DNA from: Filosporella fistucella
Taxonomy: Eukaryota > Ascomycota > Leotiomycetes > Helotiales
Length of the DNA stretch: 64,000 nucleotides
Direction: 5' to 3'
Assembly: GCA_030077755.1 (NCBI GenBank)
Contig: JAQJZZ010000014.1
Coordinates: 186,001 to 250,000, forward strand
Part shown: piece by piece, positions 31,007 through 40,415 of the stretch
How positions within the stretch are numbered: the stretch's first letter is position 1
Layout: each line of letters opens with the position of its first letter
The notes under the pieces: generated by a model
What the model saw: the letters and a program-made list of their open reading frames with translations, nothing else
Database searches by the model: none
Told to the model about the DNA's origin: nothing
Made by a program: the position numbers and the translations under genes

Positions 31007-33148
31007 TTAACTATCGGCCCTCGGTCTCGGTCTCCTCTCAGCCGGCAAAGGCGAGAGCATCCCATTCCCTCCTCCCCCCATTCCAACCTCAATCCTGAAC
31101 ACAGGTCGCTGGACCCCACTCGCTTCTCCCTCTTTCCCTCTGTGGTCCATACTTGGACTTAATCTAGGGCTTAGTTTCGCTGGATCGAGCGCCTCGGCTG
31201 CTGCTTCAGCCCAGGAATGTGCACTTTCTTGTCTTTGTAAAAGTGGCATAGAACTAGAAATCGAATCCCTGTCCGCGAGGGTTTCCTTTCCTTCACTGCT
31301 TGATCTCCCTTCTGGACTTAGAGTGCGGAGGGGAATGCCTTCGATACGGGAAGGAGAATACATCTCCTTCACTGCGTCGGTGAATCGTCTGCGAACGAGT
31401 CGTTGATACCACCATCCGAAGTAACAGTTCAGAGCCATGAAGACTGTAGCTACACTACCCATCCAGATCCAGTATACAGAGCTATCTCGTCCGTCCTGGG
31501 TATCAGTTGCGAGGTTTATGGTGGGGTTTATCTCATTGATGTTCCACCAGTTTTTAGCTCCTGCGTAACAGATACAATTCCGATATACGCCTACGATTTG
31601 CATGGTTGTTCCGCCTACGGCTGCGACTAGAGAACCGAACCAGAAGAGGAGAGAGAGGGTTCTGAATCTCCAGCCAGAAAAGAGGGTTTGGAGGAAGAGG
31701 CCGGAGGAGCCGTCGTCTACGGTGCAACGGATGGTGGCGAGGACGGTGCAGACTACTTGACAGGCGGCGTAGGTGATGAAGCTTAGTGAGCGACAGCCTA
31801 TCCCACGAGGAGGGGTGAAGAATGCTACTACGCCTCCGGCAGCTGGGGGTAGGACAATGAGGATGAGTGAAGGGACGAGAATCTTGAAGATCCAGCCGAG
31901 ACGGGTGATAGTAACAGCGTCTCTGAACTCTTTCTTTTTATAGGCAGCAGAGCGTTGTATCCATTTCATCTTATTGCTTCCTCTTGCCGAGAGAGAGACA
32001 GGTTGAAATTCGGTGTCATAGGTATTGCTCCAGCCGAGAATGAGATGGGTGAATCGGTACCAGCGCGAGGTCATCTCAGGAGGATCGCCATCTCCCCGTG
32101 GAATTGTTGAAGTTCGTTGAAAGCCTCGAGCTCGATGTTCAAGAGCTTGGTGGCCGGCTCCGACTATACCAGCTGAGGTGCTGGGATTATTGCTTGCGAG
32201 GAGGCAGCCTGAAATCATAGCTACGTGGACAATTATCATCCATTCCATACCGAATCCTAAACTCTCGGCTGAGTCTTCATTGCTGGGATCATTGCGGAGG
32301 TCCAAAATGGAATAGACAAAAGCTCCCATATAGAAGAGGACCGGACTTCCAACGGCACTACCAAAGCTGGTTTGCGCACCCAACAGATTAAGTAATCTTG
32401 ATCTCCCCTTCTCAAACCCATCTTGGGGAGGCTCTGAACCCGGAGTCGTGAGACTTTGAGGAATAGCCTGCTGTGGGTTCCCCTTCTCTAGCATCAAGTT
32501 CCCACTTGTGATGGTAACAAGTAATTCTCTCTTCATGACCAAGTCCTCCTCCTCTCCTCCTCTCCATTCCCTCACAAATCGACAGATCCTCCAGTCCAGG
32601 TGTCCCTCATAGAGTCCACCAACAATCATGTTGCCGGCTCCACACACAATAACAGCGATCCAGATGATCGTATCAAGCACCACTGGTACTAGAATAACCG
32701 TAAAGCAGCAGGCGCTGACCAGAAGACCAACGACCTCGTTCAGCCATCCCCATCTCGTCAAAGTTCTTGGCCAGGCAAAGTCAAATAGGTAGTCAAATTC
32801 AATTTTTTTCCGTCGGGGAATGGTCATGCTGAAAATGACAGAAGGGAGAATGAATTGAACTATCGATGCTGCCCATTGTTTAGCCTCGCCTGCTTTCGAA
32901 AGATGAATTCCACGACATCTGGTAGAGCAAAACCTCCAAGTGACGAAGAGTGGTTCTGCTGCAGGTGTGCTGGCATTGTACGTCTGACCACATATTTGCA
33001 CTTCTGGGATCAGTCCTATAAATTGATTTTCTGATTTCGCGAGTTCGCAACATGTAGCTTGGTCGTAAGCTGTTACAACTTGTAACTGCAGACATATAAC
33101 AGAAGCGCAAAGTATAATTCCTAGCATATTGTTCCGCCAGGATATCAT
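31007..33148 (-). CDS. Polytopic membrane protein, uncharacterised fungal family
   Basis: Single exon, 713 residues from the ATG at 33146-33148. I prefer this start because it places a signal-anchor or signal peptide (MLGIILCASVICLQLQVVTA) at the N-terminus; the open frame extends further up without another ATG. An alternative ATG lies 21 bases downstream. After the signal comes a Cys-containing extracellular or lumenal segment (TCCELAKSENQ, QICGQTYNAS, RFCSTRCRGIHLS). About nine hydrophobic segments follow, including VGLLVSACCFTVILVPVVLD, TIIWIAVIVCGAGNMIVGGL, LGWIFKILVPSLILIVLPPA, LSFITYAACQVVCTVLATI and SVATVFMALNCYFGWWY. The cytosolic C-terminus is Ser/Pro/Arg-rich with likely phosphosites. 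No transporter or receptor motif recognised. The N-terminal Cys domain plus many helices is receptor-like in layout, but that is only a shape argument. Confidence 0.8.
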   Translation of the reverse strand: MISWRNNMLGIILCASVICLQLQVVTAYDQATCCELAKSENQFIGLIPEVQICGQTYNASTPAAEPLFVTWRFCSTRCRGIHLSKAGEAKQWAASIVQFILPSVIFSMTIPRRKKIEFDYLFDFAWPRTLTRWGWLNEVVGLLVSACCFTVILVPVVLDTIIWIAVIVCGAGNMIVGGLYEGHLDWRICRFVREWRGGEEEDLVMKRELLVTITSGNLMLEKGNPQQAIPQSLTTPGSEPPQDGFEKGRSRLLNLLGAQTSFGSAVGSPVLFYMGAFVYSILDLRNDPSNEDSAESLGFGMEWMIIVHVAMISGCLLASNNPSTSAGIVGAGHQALEHRARGFQRTSTIPRGDGDPPEMTSRWYRFTHLILGWSNTYDTEFQPVSLSARGSNKMKWIQRSAAYKKKEFRDAVTITRLGWIFKILVPSLILIVLPPAAGGVVAFFTPPRGIGCRSLSFITYAACQVVCTVLATIRCTVDDGSSGLFLQTLFSGWRFRTLSLLFWFGSLVAAVGGTTMQIVGVYRNCICYAGAKNWWNINEINPTINLATDTQDGRDSSVYWIWMGSVATVFMALNCYFGWWYQRLVRRRFTDAVKEMYSPSRIEGIPLRTLSPEGRSSSEGKETLADRDSISSSMPLLQRQESAHSWAEAAAEALDPAKLSPRLSPSMDHRGKEGEASGVQRPVFRIEVGMGGGGNGMLSPLPAERRPRPRADS

Positions 33149-33802
33149 GCTGACGAATGACGAGTGTACAGGCAGCAAGGGTGGTGGAATTATCCGGTAC
33201 TTTCTTCCGCACCTGGAATCGAGATGCCTGGGAACATGAGGACTAGAGATAGAGTTTAAAACAAGTGACCCTGAACACCCTTTAGTAGTCTCGCGTGAGA
33301 GAAGAGCCAAGTTAAAGAGTAAATTATCACCTTATTTACGGAGGTCCTGCCCGCCCATGCATTTGAGGCTGAACGCAGCAAATATTGCTTTTTAAACCCT
33401 GCTATTGGGTCTGTTTACGAAAGTGACTGGCTCTTTAAATTGTGCGTCACCCTGGCAGTGTGGGGTGCGTGTGACAGCCTTCTAAGGCTGCAGTATTGGA
33501 GGTGTTGAAGAAGTGGCGTTTTTTGTGTCACATTCACTCACCAATGTGGCGGTGTCCTACTCTGGACATTTGAGGCTCTGCTGTTCCGCTTAACGGTCCA
33601 AATTCAATACTTCTCACGCCGCCGACTGCTGGAAAATATTCAGACGTTCGAAGCAGGAAGTACTTTCGGACCTCCTTTGCCTGCTCCTTGTACATTTTCC
33701 TCCAGGTGGATCACTATTTTTTGAACGGTAGGAGAACCCTGAGTTGTCATATATATAGATATATATAAATGCGATCAGTGGTTCAACATATCAATAAATG
33801 TC
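33149..33802. other. Intergenic, 0.65 kb, with AT dinucleotide run
   Basis: Upstream of the membrane-protein gene and downstream of the F-box gene (both minus). No gene seen. A (TA)-rich stretch TATATATAGATATATATAAA covers about 33750-33769. Confidence 0.5.
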
Positions 33803-35338
33803 TCAAGCCAGACGAGAATCGTGGTGCTTCAAATATTGTTCGACACTCGAACCTGGGCCGTACCAACAAGGTGAACAGATATACCCGAGCCTCTGGCGAG
33901 TGGTTAACAAGACACTATCCTTTGGGAGAAGCCTTTCTATTTGCGGCTCATATTCACAGAAACCCTTCAACTCAGATTCCGAGTCAAATTGAAGCTCGAT
34001 TGTCTTGATTCTCCAAGGTGTCTTACCCGAAAGAGACTGAAGAATCGGCGCAGAGATTGCCGTACAACACTCGTATATTGTAAGGTGTTGCAATGAAACC
34101 GGGAAAGCTCGACAGAAGTGACCAATCTGCACTTCATCATAACATCTTTTGAGGATTTCGTGCCCTGGTGGTCCAACTCTGCGTACTCGAGGGCGTCCAA
34201 GCAGCACATCTGCAGGAACTTTCAGAACTTTTAACTTCTCGAACTTTAGTAGAGAATATACAGATTGTCCGGGACCAGGATCATCGACAACTGGTGAGTA
34301 CTTTCCCTGCATGATTGAGAGCTGTTCTAGGGAACCGTGCAGATGCCCAATTTGCAGAACTATTTCCGGTGGTATAAACCCAAGAAGATTATGAGTGTAG
34401 TTAAATCGATTGTAATTGAAGACAAAATCAAGAGTCTTGAGGGCTGAGAATGACGCAAAAAATCTCTGCAGCGCATCCGGTCTCGTTCCAGCACTCTGAT
34501 GAACACGAAGGTGAGAAATTTTGATGTCTAGATTTGATGGTACTACATCGCCAGGGAATAATTCTGGAAATCCGTCCAACAAATGTGCTTGCACACTTAT
34601 GATGGATGGCAGCGTCAACAATGGTCTAATGTATTTACTGATCATGCCAGCAAATCGTGGATCTGTATGACACCAAAATGTAATCTTTCGAAGACGAGAA
34701 ATTCCTAGATTCAAACTTGGAAATATGTTCCTAACTTTGAGAGGGCCGGCGGCTTTTTTAGGAATAGCAATCTTGGCCACTAAAGAGGACGCCTCGATAC
34801 TTTGTGATTGTATTTGCGCTGCACGGAGAAATGTACTCTCAATGAACAGGCGGCCATTTGAATACCCGTAGTGGTACAATTCGAGCTCCTCTAAGCTCGA
34901 GAGAAGGCAGAGGAGGATTGCGATCAGTGGTTCCCAAGAACTATCTGGCTGTTGGCGGTGAAGCTCTATAATGCTTGTTATAGATTGTTCTTCGGCGAGG
35001 GCACAAAGCAAGAGTGCATTTCTCATGTTATTCTCATCTCCAGGGCTTGGATCGTCCTTCGATGGATGTATGCCGATAATTCGACCTCGGTAGGGTTGCA
35101 CACTGAGTTTCTTGACAAGAAGCGCCAGGTGAGGTGCTTCCAATACTGTGCGTAGGAACAGACGAAGTCTTCGCTCTTGACCGAATTGAGTTATGCTCGA
35201 GTAAAGTGATGGCTCTGTCATCACATGAAATCTTTGTGATACAATGGACAGTGCTGCCAGCGTTTTTGTATCCTTGATATGGCCTGTCACTTCACTGAAC
35301 AATTCAGCGGGCAATGTCTCCCATACGCTGGTGGCCAT
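33803..35338 (-). CDS. F-box domain protein
   Basis: Single exon, 511 residues. The first ATG of the open frame is 35336-35338 and it starts directly before the F-box, so I use it. The F-box is at residues ~3-50: VWETLPAELFSEVTGHIKDT, then LAALSIVSQRFHVMTEPSLY. The rest is Leu-rich and alternates strand and helix, like the degenerate leucine-rich-repeat region common in fungal F-box proteins (for example LEELELYHYGYSNG, LKTLDFVFNYNRF, LQHLTIYECCTAIS). Such proteins are substrate receptors for SCF ubiquitin ligases via Skp1. Substrate unknown. The frame is intact; fungal F-box genes of this type form large, fast-changing families, so orthology cannot be inferred. Confidence 0.85.
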   Translation of the reverse strand: MATSVWETLPAELFSEVTGHIKDTKTLAALSIVSQRFHVMTEPSLYSSITQFGQERRLRLFLRTVLEAPHLALLVKKLSVQPYRGRIIGIHPSKDDPSPGDENNMRNALLLCALAEEQSITSIIELHRQQPDSSWEPLIAILLCLLSSLEELELYHYGYSNGRLFIESTFLRAAQIQSQSIEASSLVAKIAIPKKAAGPLKVRNIFPSLNLGISRLRKITFWCHTDPRFAGMISKYIRPLLTLPSIISVQAHLLDGFPELFPGDVVPSNLDIKISHLRVHQSAGTRPDALQRFFASFSALKTLDFVFNYNRFNYTHNLLGFIPPEIVLQIGHLHGSLEQLSIMQGKYSPVVDDPGPGQSVYSLLKFEKLKVLKVPADVLLGRPRVRRVGPPGHEILKRCYDEVQIGHFCRAFPVSLQHLTIYECCTAISAPILQSLSGKTPWRIKTIELQFDSESELKGFCEYEPQIERLLPKDSVLLTTRQRLGYICSPCWYGPGSSVEQYLKHHDSRLA

Positions 35339-36091
35339 GCTGTGGTCCGGACCGCTGTTCTGGACATATGGAATTCGTAGTAAGTCAAACCGGCCAACTG
35401 ACGATTTTGGTTTAGAGACTTGTGAGATAGGTGGTAGAGGAGTGAAGTCCCAAAAAGTCCATGGGTTGGTGCGATTGAAGCTGAGACCTGACACGCACGT
35501 GACTACGTGTTGTCCGGGGCCAAGGTTATTTCTGGTTGCTATCAGAATTGAAAATGGTGGGGTGATTCATCGAATTGCTGGCTACGATAATTGGGAGAAT
35601 GTGGGAAGACCATACTTCAAGCGCAGTATTCCATGACCAGCAGCTGTGAACGATGTTGTGTACCTATTGTTTACAAAGTCATTTGATTCAACACGAAGTC
35701 GCGTTCGGGATGAAGTGAACCGAAAAGCATAATCAACTGGAAACAAAACTCACTGCGACAACCAGTTCATGACTTACTGACGTCGTAAGCGGACAAAATT
35801 TTATGACAAAGGCACATGTTCCACGGCTGTGAATTGAATTTTACCAGAACAGAGTTAGTCCCAGGTCCAACATCACAAAGACAGGAAGTTAGTGTCAATC
35901 TAGGTATCGCCATTCGATGTTAACTTTCTCGCCGCTCAATCCCTAGCCATCTGCGTCTCGTCCCTCCAATTTTTTGCCTTCCCCTTCTTCTCCTACGTTA
36001 ATCACAGTCTATTGTATTGTGGTCCTATGGGACCTTCCATGGGCAATTGCGAGCAGATGAATTAGCTGCAATTCTGGTTTGCGATCTCATC
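35339..36091. other. Divergent intergenic, 0.75 kb
   Basis: Lies between the starts of the F-box gene (minus) and the acidic F-box-like protein gene (plus). No gene seen; presumably both promoters. No TATA box found close to either start. Confidence 0.5.
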
Positions 36092-37338
36092 ATGTCCCAA
36101 ACCCCCACTTCTCCTGGCCTCGGTTTGTCTCTCACCATCATTCCATTTTACCAGCTTGTTCTCACCAACCTATAGGCACGCTCGCTATCATACCTCTTGA
36201 AATCCGCGACCGAATATATGGGGAGCTGCTGTATCTTGGAGGAGGGCAAGTTCCCGAAGACAGGAGAGGTGGTGCAAACGTGTGCGGTCCTTGGTCCCAT
36301 ACCCCAGTCTGCGACGACCCAAATTGCACATGCTACAAAGAAGAGCCTATCCTTCATAAACTAGGCATCCTTTTTGTCTCCAAAGCTGTTTACGCCGAAG
36401 CAAGGCCCGTACTCTTTCAAGTCAATGAATGGAAGATTGCAGTGGATCAGGATTGGCCGATACGAGGATTGTCTTGCGTTGTATCAAATCTCAATGCAAG
36501 CATTATGGGATTACCAGGCTGGGAATTCGAATTCTCACATAGTCCATTGAATGCTACAAGATCGGCGGTATTCTCTAAAACACAATTGGCTGCGGTGGAC
36601 AGGGACAACATGTGGGCTGCGCTGAGATATGTCCAAGTCAATATCGGTAGCGGACGAGGGTTGTCTGGAGGAGGGGTAAGAGAGTACGATCTCTTACCCC
36701 ACAAACGGCAGACTAAGGCAGGTCCAGAAAGACCGTCTTTTGTGCCCCTTTTGAAAGTCCTAGGTGATGTCTGTGAATTGCTGAAGCGAAGTAGGCAGCT
36801 TCATTTGCTCAGACTCACTTTGAGAAGCGTGGATAAGATTCCAGGGAGTATTGAGCTAGGTCTTGACCCATTCCGACAATTACGTGGTGTGAGAAAAACC
36901 AGTGCAGTATGCATGGGAATGCAGGATGATATGTGGTGTGATTGGAACATGAAAGACAGTTATGGAAGATATCTCAACAAGATCCTCAGCATGCCTAAAG
37001 GCACTACAGCCCCAGGATATGTTGGAGATGAGAAAGAACCGAACCAGAATGAGAAAGAAATATTTGACATGATGGGTGCTCGGTGGATGGGTGGAGGAAC
37101 ATTTGCTTGGCCACAAGAAGACGCTGATCTTGCTGGGGACGACAGTGATGAGATAGACGATTTTGCCGATTTTCTGGACCATCTGGGATTCGAGCCGCCT
37201 CCTTGGATGATGTCTGATGATGAGTGGGAGTCAGATCACGATGAGGAGGATGAGGACGAAATGGATGATTTGAATGGAAATGAATCTCTGGGGATTGCTG
37301 ACCCTACCAACCTTCCGGAAATGGCAGAGCTCGACTAG
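36092..37338 (+). CDS. Uncharacterised protein with F-box-like N-terminus and acidic C-terminus
   Basis: Start ATG at 36092 (MSQTPTSPGLG). Exons 36092-36122 and 36176-37338 with a 53-nt intron (GTTTGT...CTATAG); 397 residues. The splice gives LGTLAIIPLEIRDRIYGELL, the short F-box-like helix pair found at the start of many fungal proteins of unknown role. Next is a Cys/His cluster (CGPWSHTPVCDDPNCTCYKE), possibly a small metal site, and LHKLGILFVSKAVYAEARPV, the second half of the F-box-like unit. The C-terminal ~70 residues are strongly acidic (runs of Asp and Glu, such as SDHDEEDEDEMDDLNGNES). It may act in ubiquitin ligase complexes, but this is inferred only from the N-terminus. Confidence 0.75.
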
Positions 37339-38168
37339 ATAGCGATTCAGTGCGAAACAAAACTGGCGTAACATGATATCTTGGGAGGCGTTTTGATGTG
37401 GCATGGCCACTTGCAATCATCTTATACCAGGCTAACGCTGCGTTTGCACGTCCATATACCCATAGTCCCGTCATCTTTGAGTTCTTCAATCTCTATCAAT
37501 GCAGACTTTCGCAAAACAAGATTAGTAATATTTGCACCATAAATTTGGCCATACCTGGCTATTCATCCCATAAGCTCAAGTATTATGTAGCCTCTGAATA
37601 GTCCTACAGATCAACTCTATCAGTTCAACGACACATGTCGACTAGGCATGTGAATATTCAGCATTGTATCTTCGTTCTTGTAATCCACGATCCATCCCTC
37701 TTCAGTGGGTATTCGCTAGGCCATCCGTAAAAGGGGGCGAGGATGATCATCCGAATGACGGGACGGGGAGTTCGGTAAAAATAGGGGCTGGAACTGATAA
37801 GACCTCAAGCTTTTAACATAAAAACCGGGACCGACAAACTTTGCTTACCGTCGTGAGCATGCTGGGAAAGAACTCGCAAGTGGAGACTCCGTTCTATGAT
37901 GAATCAGGAGTGGAGGTGGCAGTACGTTGTCTCCGCAGTCAGGCCGGAAATTCGGTCTTAAGATATCCCCGTGGACCGTTCGAGGGATGGTTAAAATGTT
38001 TCTTCCTTTCGGTAGGAGACTCTACTGATCCTCTGCTATACTGCTATCATGTTAGCTGGGATCCGTTGCCATATACGTCACAGAGCATTGAAGCAAAGCA
38101 GTATATATACGACCACTACCCACTACCAAGCCGTTCGCCGACTCCATAACTTCGTCCCTAAATCCAAG
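37339..38168. other. Intergenic, 0.8 kb, promoter of the amidohydrolase gene
   Basis: No gene seen. Contains TATATATA at 38102-38109, 60 bases before the preferred start of the amidohydrolase, and an in-frame upstream ATG at 38049 that would add a 40-residue basic leader. Confidence 0.5.
38102..38109 (+). promoter_or_regulatory. Possible TATA box of the amidohydrolase gene
   Basis: TATATATA lies between the upstream in-frame ATG (38049) and the preferred ATG (38169). If used, it would yield mRNA starting too late for the longer form. Confidence 0.35.
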
Positions 38169-39140
38169 ATGCCTGGTTTCATCACTCTAGAAGAGCATTA
38201 TGCCTCGCCTGCTGTCATCAAGAAATCTGGCCAAGGCTCCAAATATGAACTGTTTCCTCGTCCATTAGTTTCGAAGTTGGAAGACGTAGGAGGAGGTCGC
38301 ATTTCAGATATGGACAAAGGAGATGTTTCGTTTCAGATCATTTCTCATGGACCTCTTGACGTGGGAGCAGAGCTGTGTGCCGAAGCAAATGATGGGCTCG
38401 CGACAGCCATATCTAAGAATCCCACTCGTCTTGCCGGATTTGCCATGCTACCTATGATAGATCCTCAAGCCGCAGCAAAGGAACTATCGCGTTGTGTAAA
38501 GGATCTCGGGTTCGTAGGCGCTCTACTGGATAATCATCTTGACGGGCAGTTCTATGACGACGAGCGATTCTGGTGTATCTTCGAGAGAGCTGAGGAGTTG
38601 GATGTACCAATCTATCTGCACCCTACCTTTGCTTCTGACGAGATGTTGGAGCATTATAAGGGAGCCTATGGCGACAAGGTTGCCATAGCTCTGAGTGCGT
38701 TTGGATGGGGCTGGCACACCGAGACTGGCCTCCATTTCTTGCGCTTGTATTGTGCTGGCGTCTTTGATCGTTTTCCAATGCTGAAGATTGTTATTGGTCA
38801 TATGGGAGAACTGTTGCCGTTCCAGTTGGATCGAATCGTCGGAGTTTCTGAGCGCGCGTTTCCACCAAGGGAGAGAGGCCTTCGAGAGGTATGGAAAAAG
38901 AACGTGTGGGTGACGACTTCGGGGATGTTTTCTTTGGCGCCACTGGCTTGTTTACTACAAATGAGCGATATTGAGCATGTTTTATACAGTGTTGATTATC
39001 CATTCTCGACGAACGAGACGGGGAAGAAGTTCTTTGAGGAAATGGAGGCGAGTGGATTGTTGAGTAAGGAGCAGTTGGAGATGTTTGCCTATCGGAATGC
39101 TGAGAAGTTGCTCAAGGTGAGCGCTAGAGGTGTTGCTTGA
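38169..39140 (+). CDS. Amidohydrolase-2 family decarboxylase (resorcylate/dihydroxybenzoate decarboxylase-like)
   Basis: 323 residues, single exon from ATG 38169. Metal-dependent (beta/alpha)8 enzyme of the ACMSD-related family; members reversibly decarboxylate 2,3-dihydroxybenzoate, gamma-resorcylate or salicylate. The metal ligands appear intact: E8 and H10 in FITLEEHYASP, H151 in PIYLHPTF, H211 in IVIGHMGE, and D276 in YSVDYPFS. The positions E8, H10 and the later His/Asp correspond well to those I recall for gamma-resorcylate decarboxylase. An alternative upstream ATG at 38049, in the same open frame, would add a 40-residue leader without acidic residues. I favour the shorter form because homologues I recall begin near MPGFITLEEH. 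Likely role: cytosolic catabolism or detoxification of aromatic acids. Exact substrate cannot be read from sequence. Confidence 0.88.
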   Translation: MPGFITLEEHYASPAVIKKSGQGSKYELFPRPLVSKLEDVGGGRISDMDKGDVSFQIISHGPLDVGAELCAEANDGLATAISKNPTRLAGFAMLPMIDPQAAAKELSRCVKDLGFVGALLDNHLDGQFYDDERFWCIFERAEELDVPIYLHPTFASDEMLEHYKGAYGDKVAIALSAFGWGWHTETGLHFLRLYCAGVFDRFPMLKIVIGHMGELLPFQLDRIVGVSERAFPPRERGLREVWKKNVWVTTSGMFSLAPLACLLQMSDIEHVLYSVDYPFSTNETGKKFFEEMEASGLLSKEQLEMFAYRNAEKLLKVSARGVA

Positions 39141-39516
39141 GTTGATAGTAGCCATATATAAGAATTGAACATTCGAATTTGCCAGTCAAAAAGAACAAGG
39201 ACTTCACTCTGACAAGGCTCTGGAGAACACCACATGATCTTTCTGATTCCGGAATGCATCCCGGGACAGAATCCGGACGTGAACCCTTTTCTATTCCAAA
39301 AACCTTGATAGAAAAATATGTTATAGATCATACTTGGGATTATCAGCAGTGTGATTCTGGGAACTTTAGACTTTGTGGTTGTTTTGACATTTGTTGAAGA
39401 AGATGGTTTTCCAAAAAAAAATAAACCCAATTAGAGCTCCAAGATTTCTAGCTTCGCCTAAAAACAATACGCGGCTTTTTCGACAGCAACGAAACGTCTT
39501 CCAAGCTGTATTTGAG

Positions 39517-39588
39517 GCCTGAATTATGCCTTTCAGGCATAGAACTATGCCCCAAAAAAACGACCTTAAAATTAATCTAAGCATAATT
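39517..39588. repeat. Cluster of overlapping inverted repeats
   Basis: Three perfect arms overlap: GCCTGAA/TTCAGGC (39517-39523 and 39532-39538), GGCATAG/CTATGCC (39536-39542 and 39545-39551, 2-nt loop) and AATTATGC/GCATAATT (39522-39529 and 39581-39588). They share bases, so only some can form at once. Could be a relic of a small inverted-repeat element or an RNA/DNA structure; no target-site duplication seen. Confidence 0.6.
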
Positions 39589-39699
39589 TGTGTCATTCTG
39601 ATACGCCGCCTCACGTGTCTGGGGTTTGAAGCAGAGAGTTCTGTTGTAAGTTTTGGAATACTAGATGTCTAGGACCTCACACGTGAAGAAAACTTCCGG

Positions 39700-39708
39700 T
39701 ATATAAAA
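39700..39708 (+). promoter_or_regulatory. TATA box upstream of BTB gene
   Basis: TATATAAAA, followed by a leader rich in A and C (CAACACAACC, CAACAAAACAAAGCACAAA) that leads to the ATG at 39881. This places the likely transcript start near 39735-39770 and supports transcription well upstream of the ATG at 40416. Confidence 0.6.
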
Positions 39709-39880
39709 AGCGGACAGGCTAGTATTCCCATTGCGAGATAAGGTGGTATCGGTTAATCGAGTGACCTTCGTTCTCAAGCTTAACCCAACACAACCTTCTG
39801 AACCATAGCCTTGATCATTTCATACAACAAAACAAAGCACAAATCTCAACCCCGAGCTCTTGCAAAGAACTGCGCCAATA

Positions 39881-40246
39881 ATGGCTTCGTCTGATCCCCC
39901 CCGATTGTCAACCTTGGACCTTCCTATTCGGCTCGGTGAGTTGCTCATTCCTTCTCAACGTCCTTCGAACCAAAGTCAATATTACAACAAACTTCTCAGC
40001 TGCATCCAGCCTATTTGCCTTGCAAGTTGGCTTTCATTTAGTTCATTGCAAGTTGAACCCAGTTTAGCAGACTATATTTCAGGGGTTCAACCAGCCTTCG
40101 ATATCTCTCTCAAGTCCACACGTCAGAATCTCAGATTCAAGATTAAGTTAGAAATTTCTCGAGGCAACAGGGTCCCCCCAAAGAGCTATTCACTTGCTTC
40201 TACTTGTACAAGACAATATAGCGAGGTTAAGACGGTTTCGACTTGA
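39881..40246 (+). other. Possible upstream first exon or uORF of the BTB gene
   Basis: ATG 39881 opens a 121-codon frame (MASSDPPRLSTLDLPIRLGE...). Within it, CTCG|GTGAGT at 39935/39936 is a near-ideal donor. The CACAG ending at about 40407-40408 precedes CAACAACAATGG of the BTB gene and would join in phase, adding about 21 residues to that protein through a ~470-nt intron. Alternatively it is a leader uORF or a 5'-UTR intron. No homology recognised for the unspliced frame. Confidence 0.35.
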
Positions 40247-40415
40247 GCAAGTCTCGTCGGATCGATCGACCACCCACTTTCTTACCACTCCCGACTGCGA
40301 AATTTCAAATTCCATCTATTTCACTCCCAATACACACTGGCTACCCGTATTACCTCCATCAATCGTTATCATTTGACACACTGGTATCTGATACCAAAAC
40401 ATCACAGCAACAACA

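Larger units (their letters stand above)
39141..39880. other. Intergenic, 0.74 kb, with palindromic cluster and promoter
   Basis: Downstream of the amidohydrolase and upstream of the BTB gene. Contains a cluster of overlapping inverted repeats (39517-39588) and TATATAAAA at 39700-39708. A minus-strand open frame at 39366-39614 has no ATG and no recognised domain. Confidence 0.5.
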
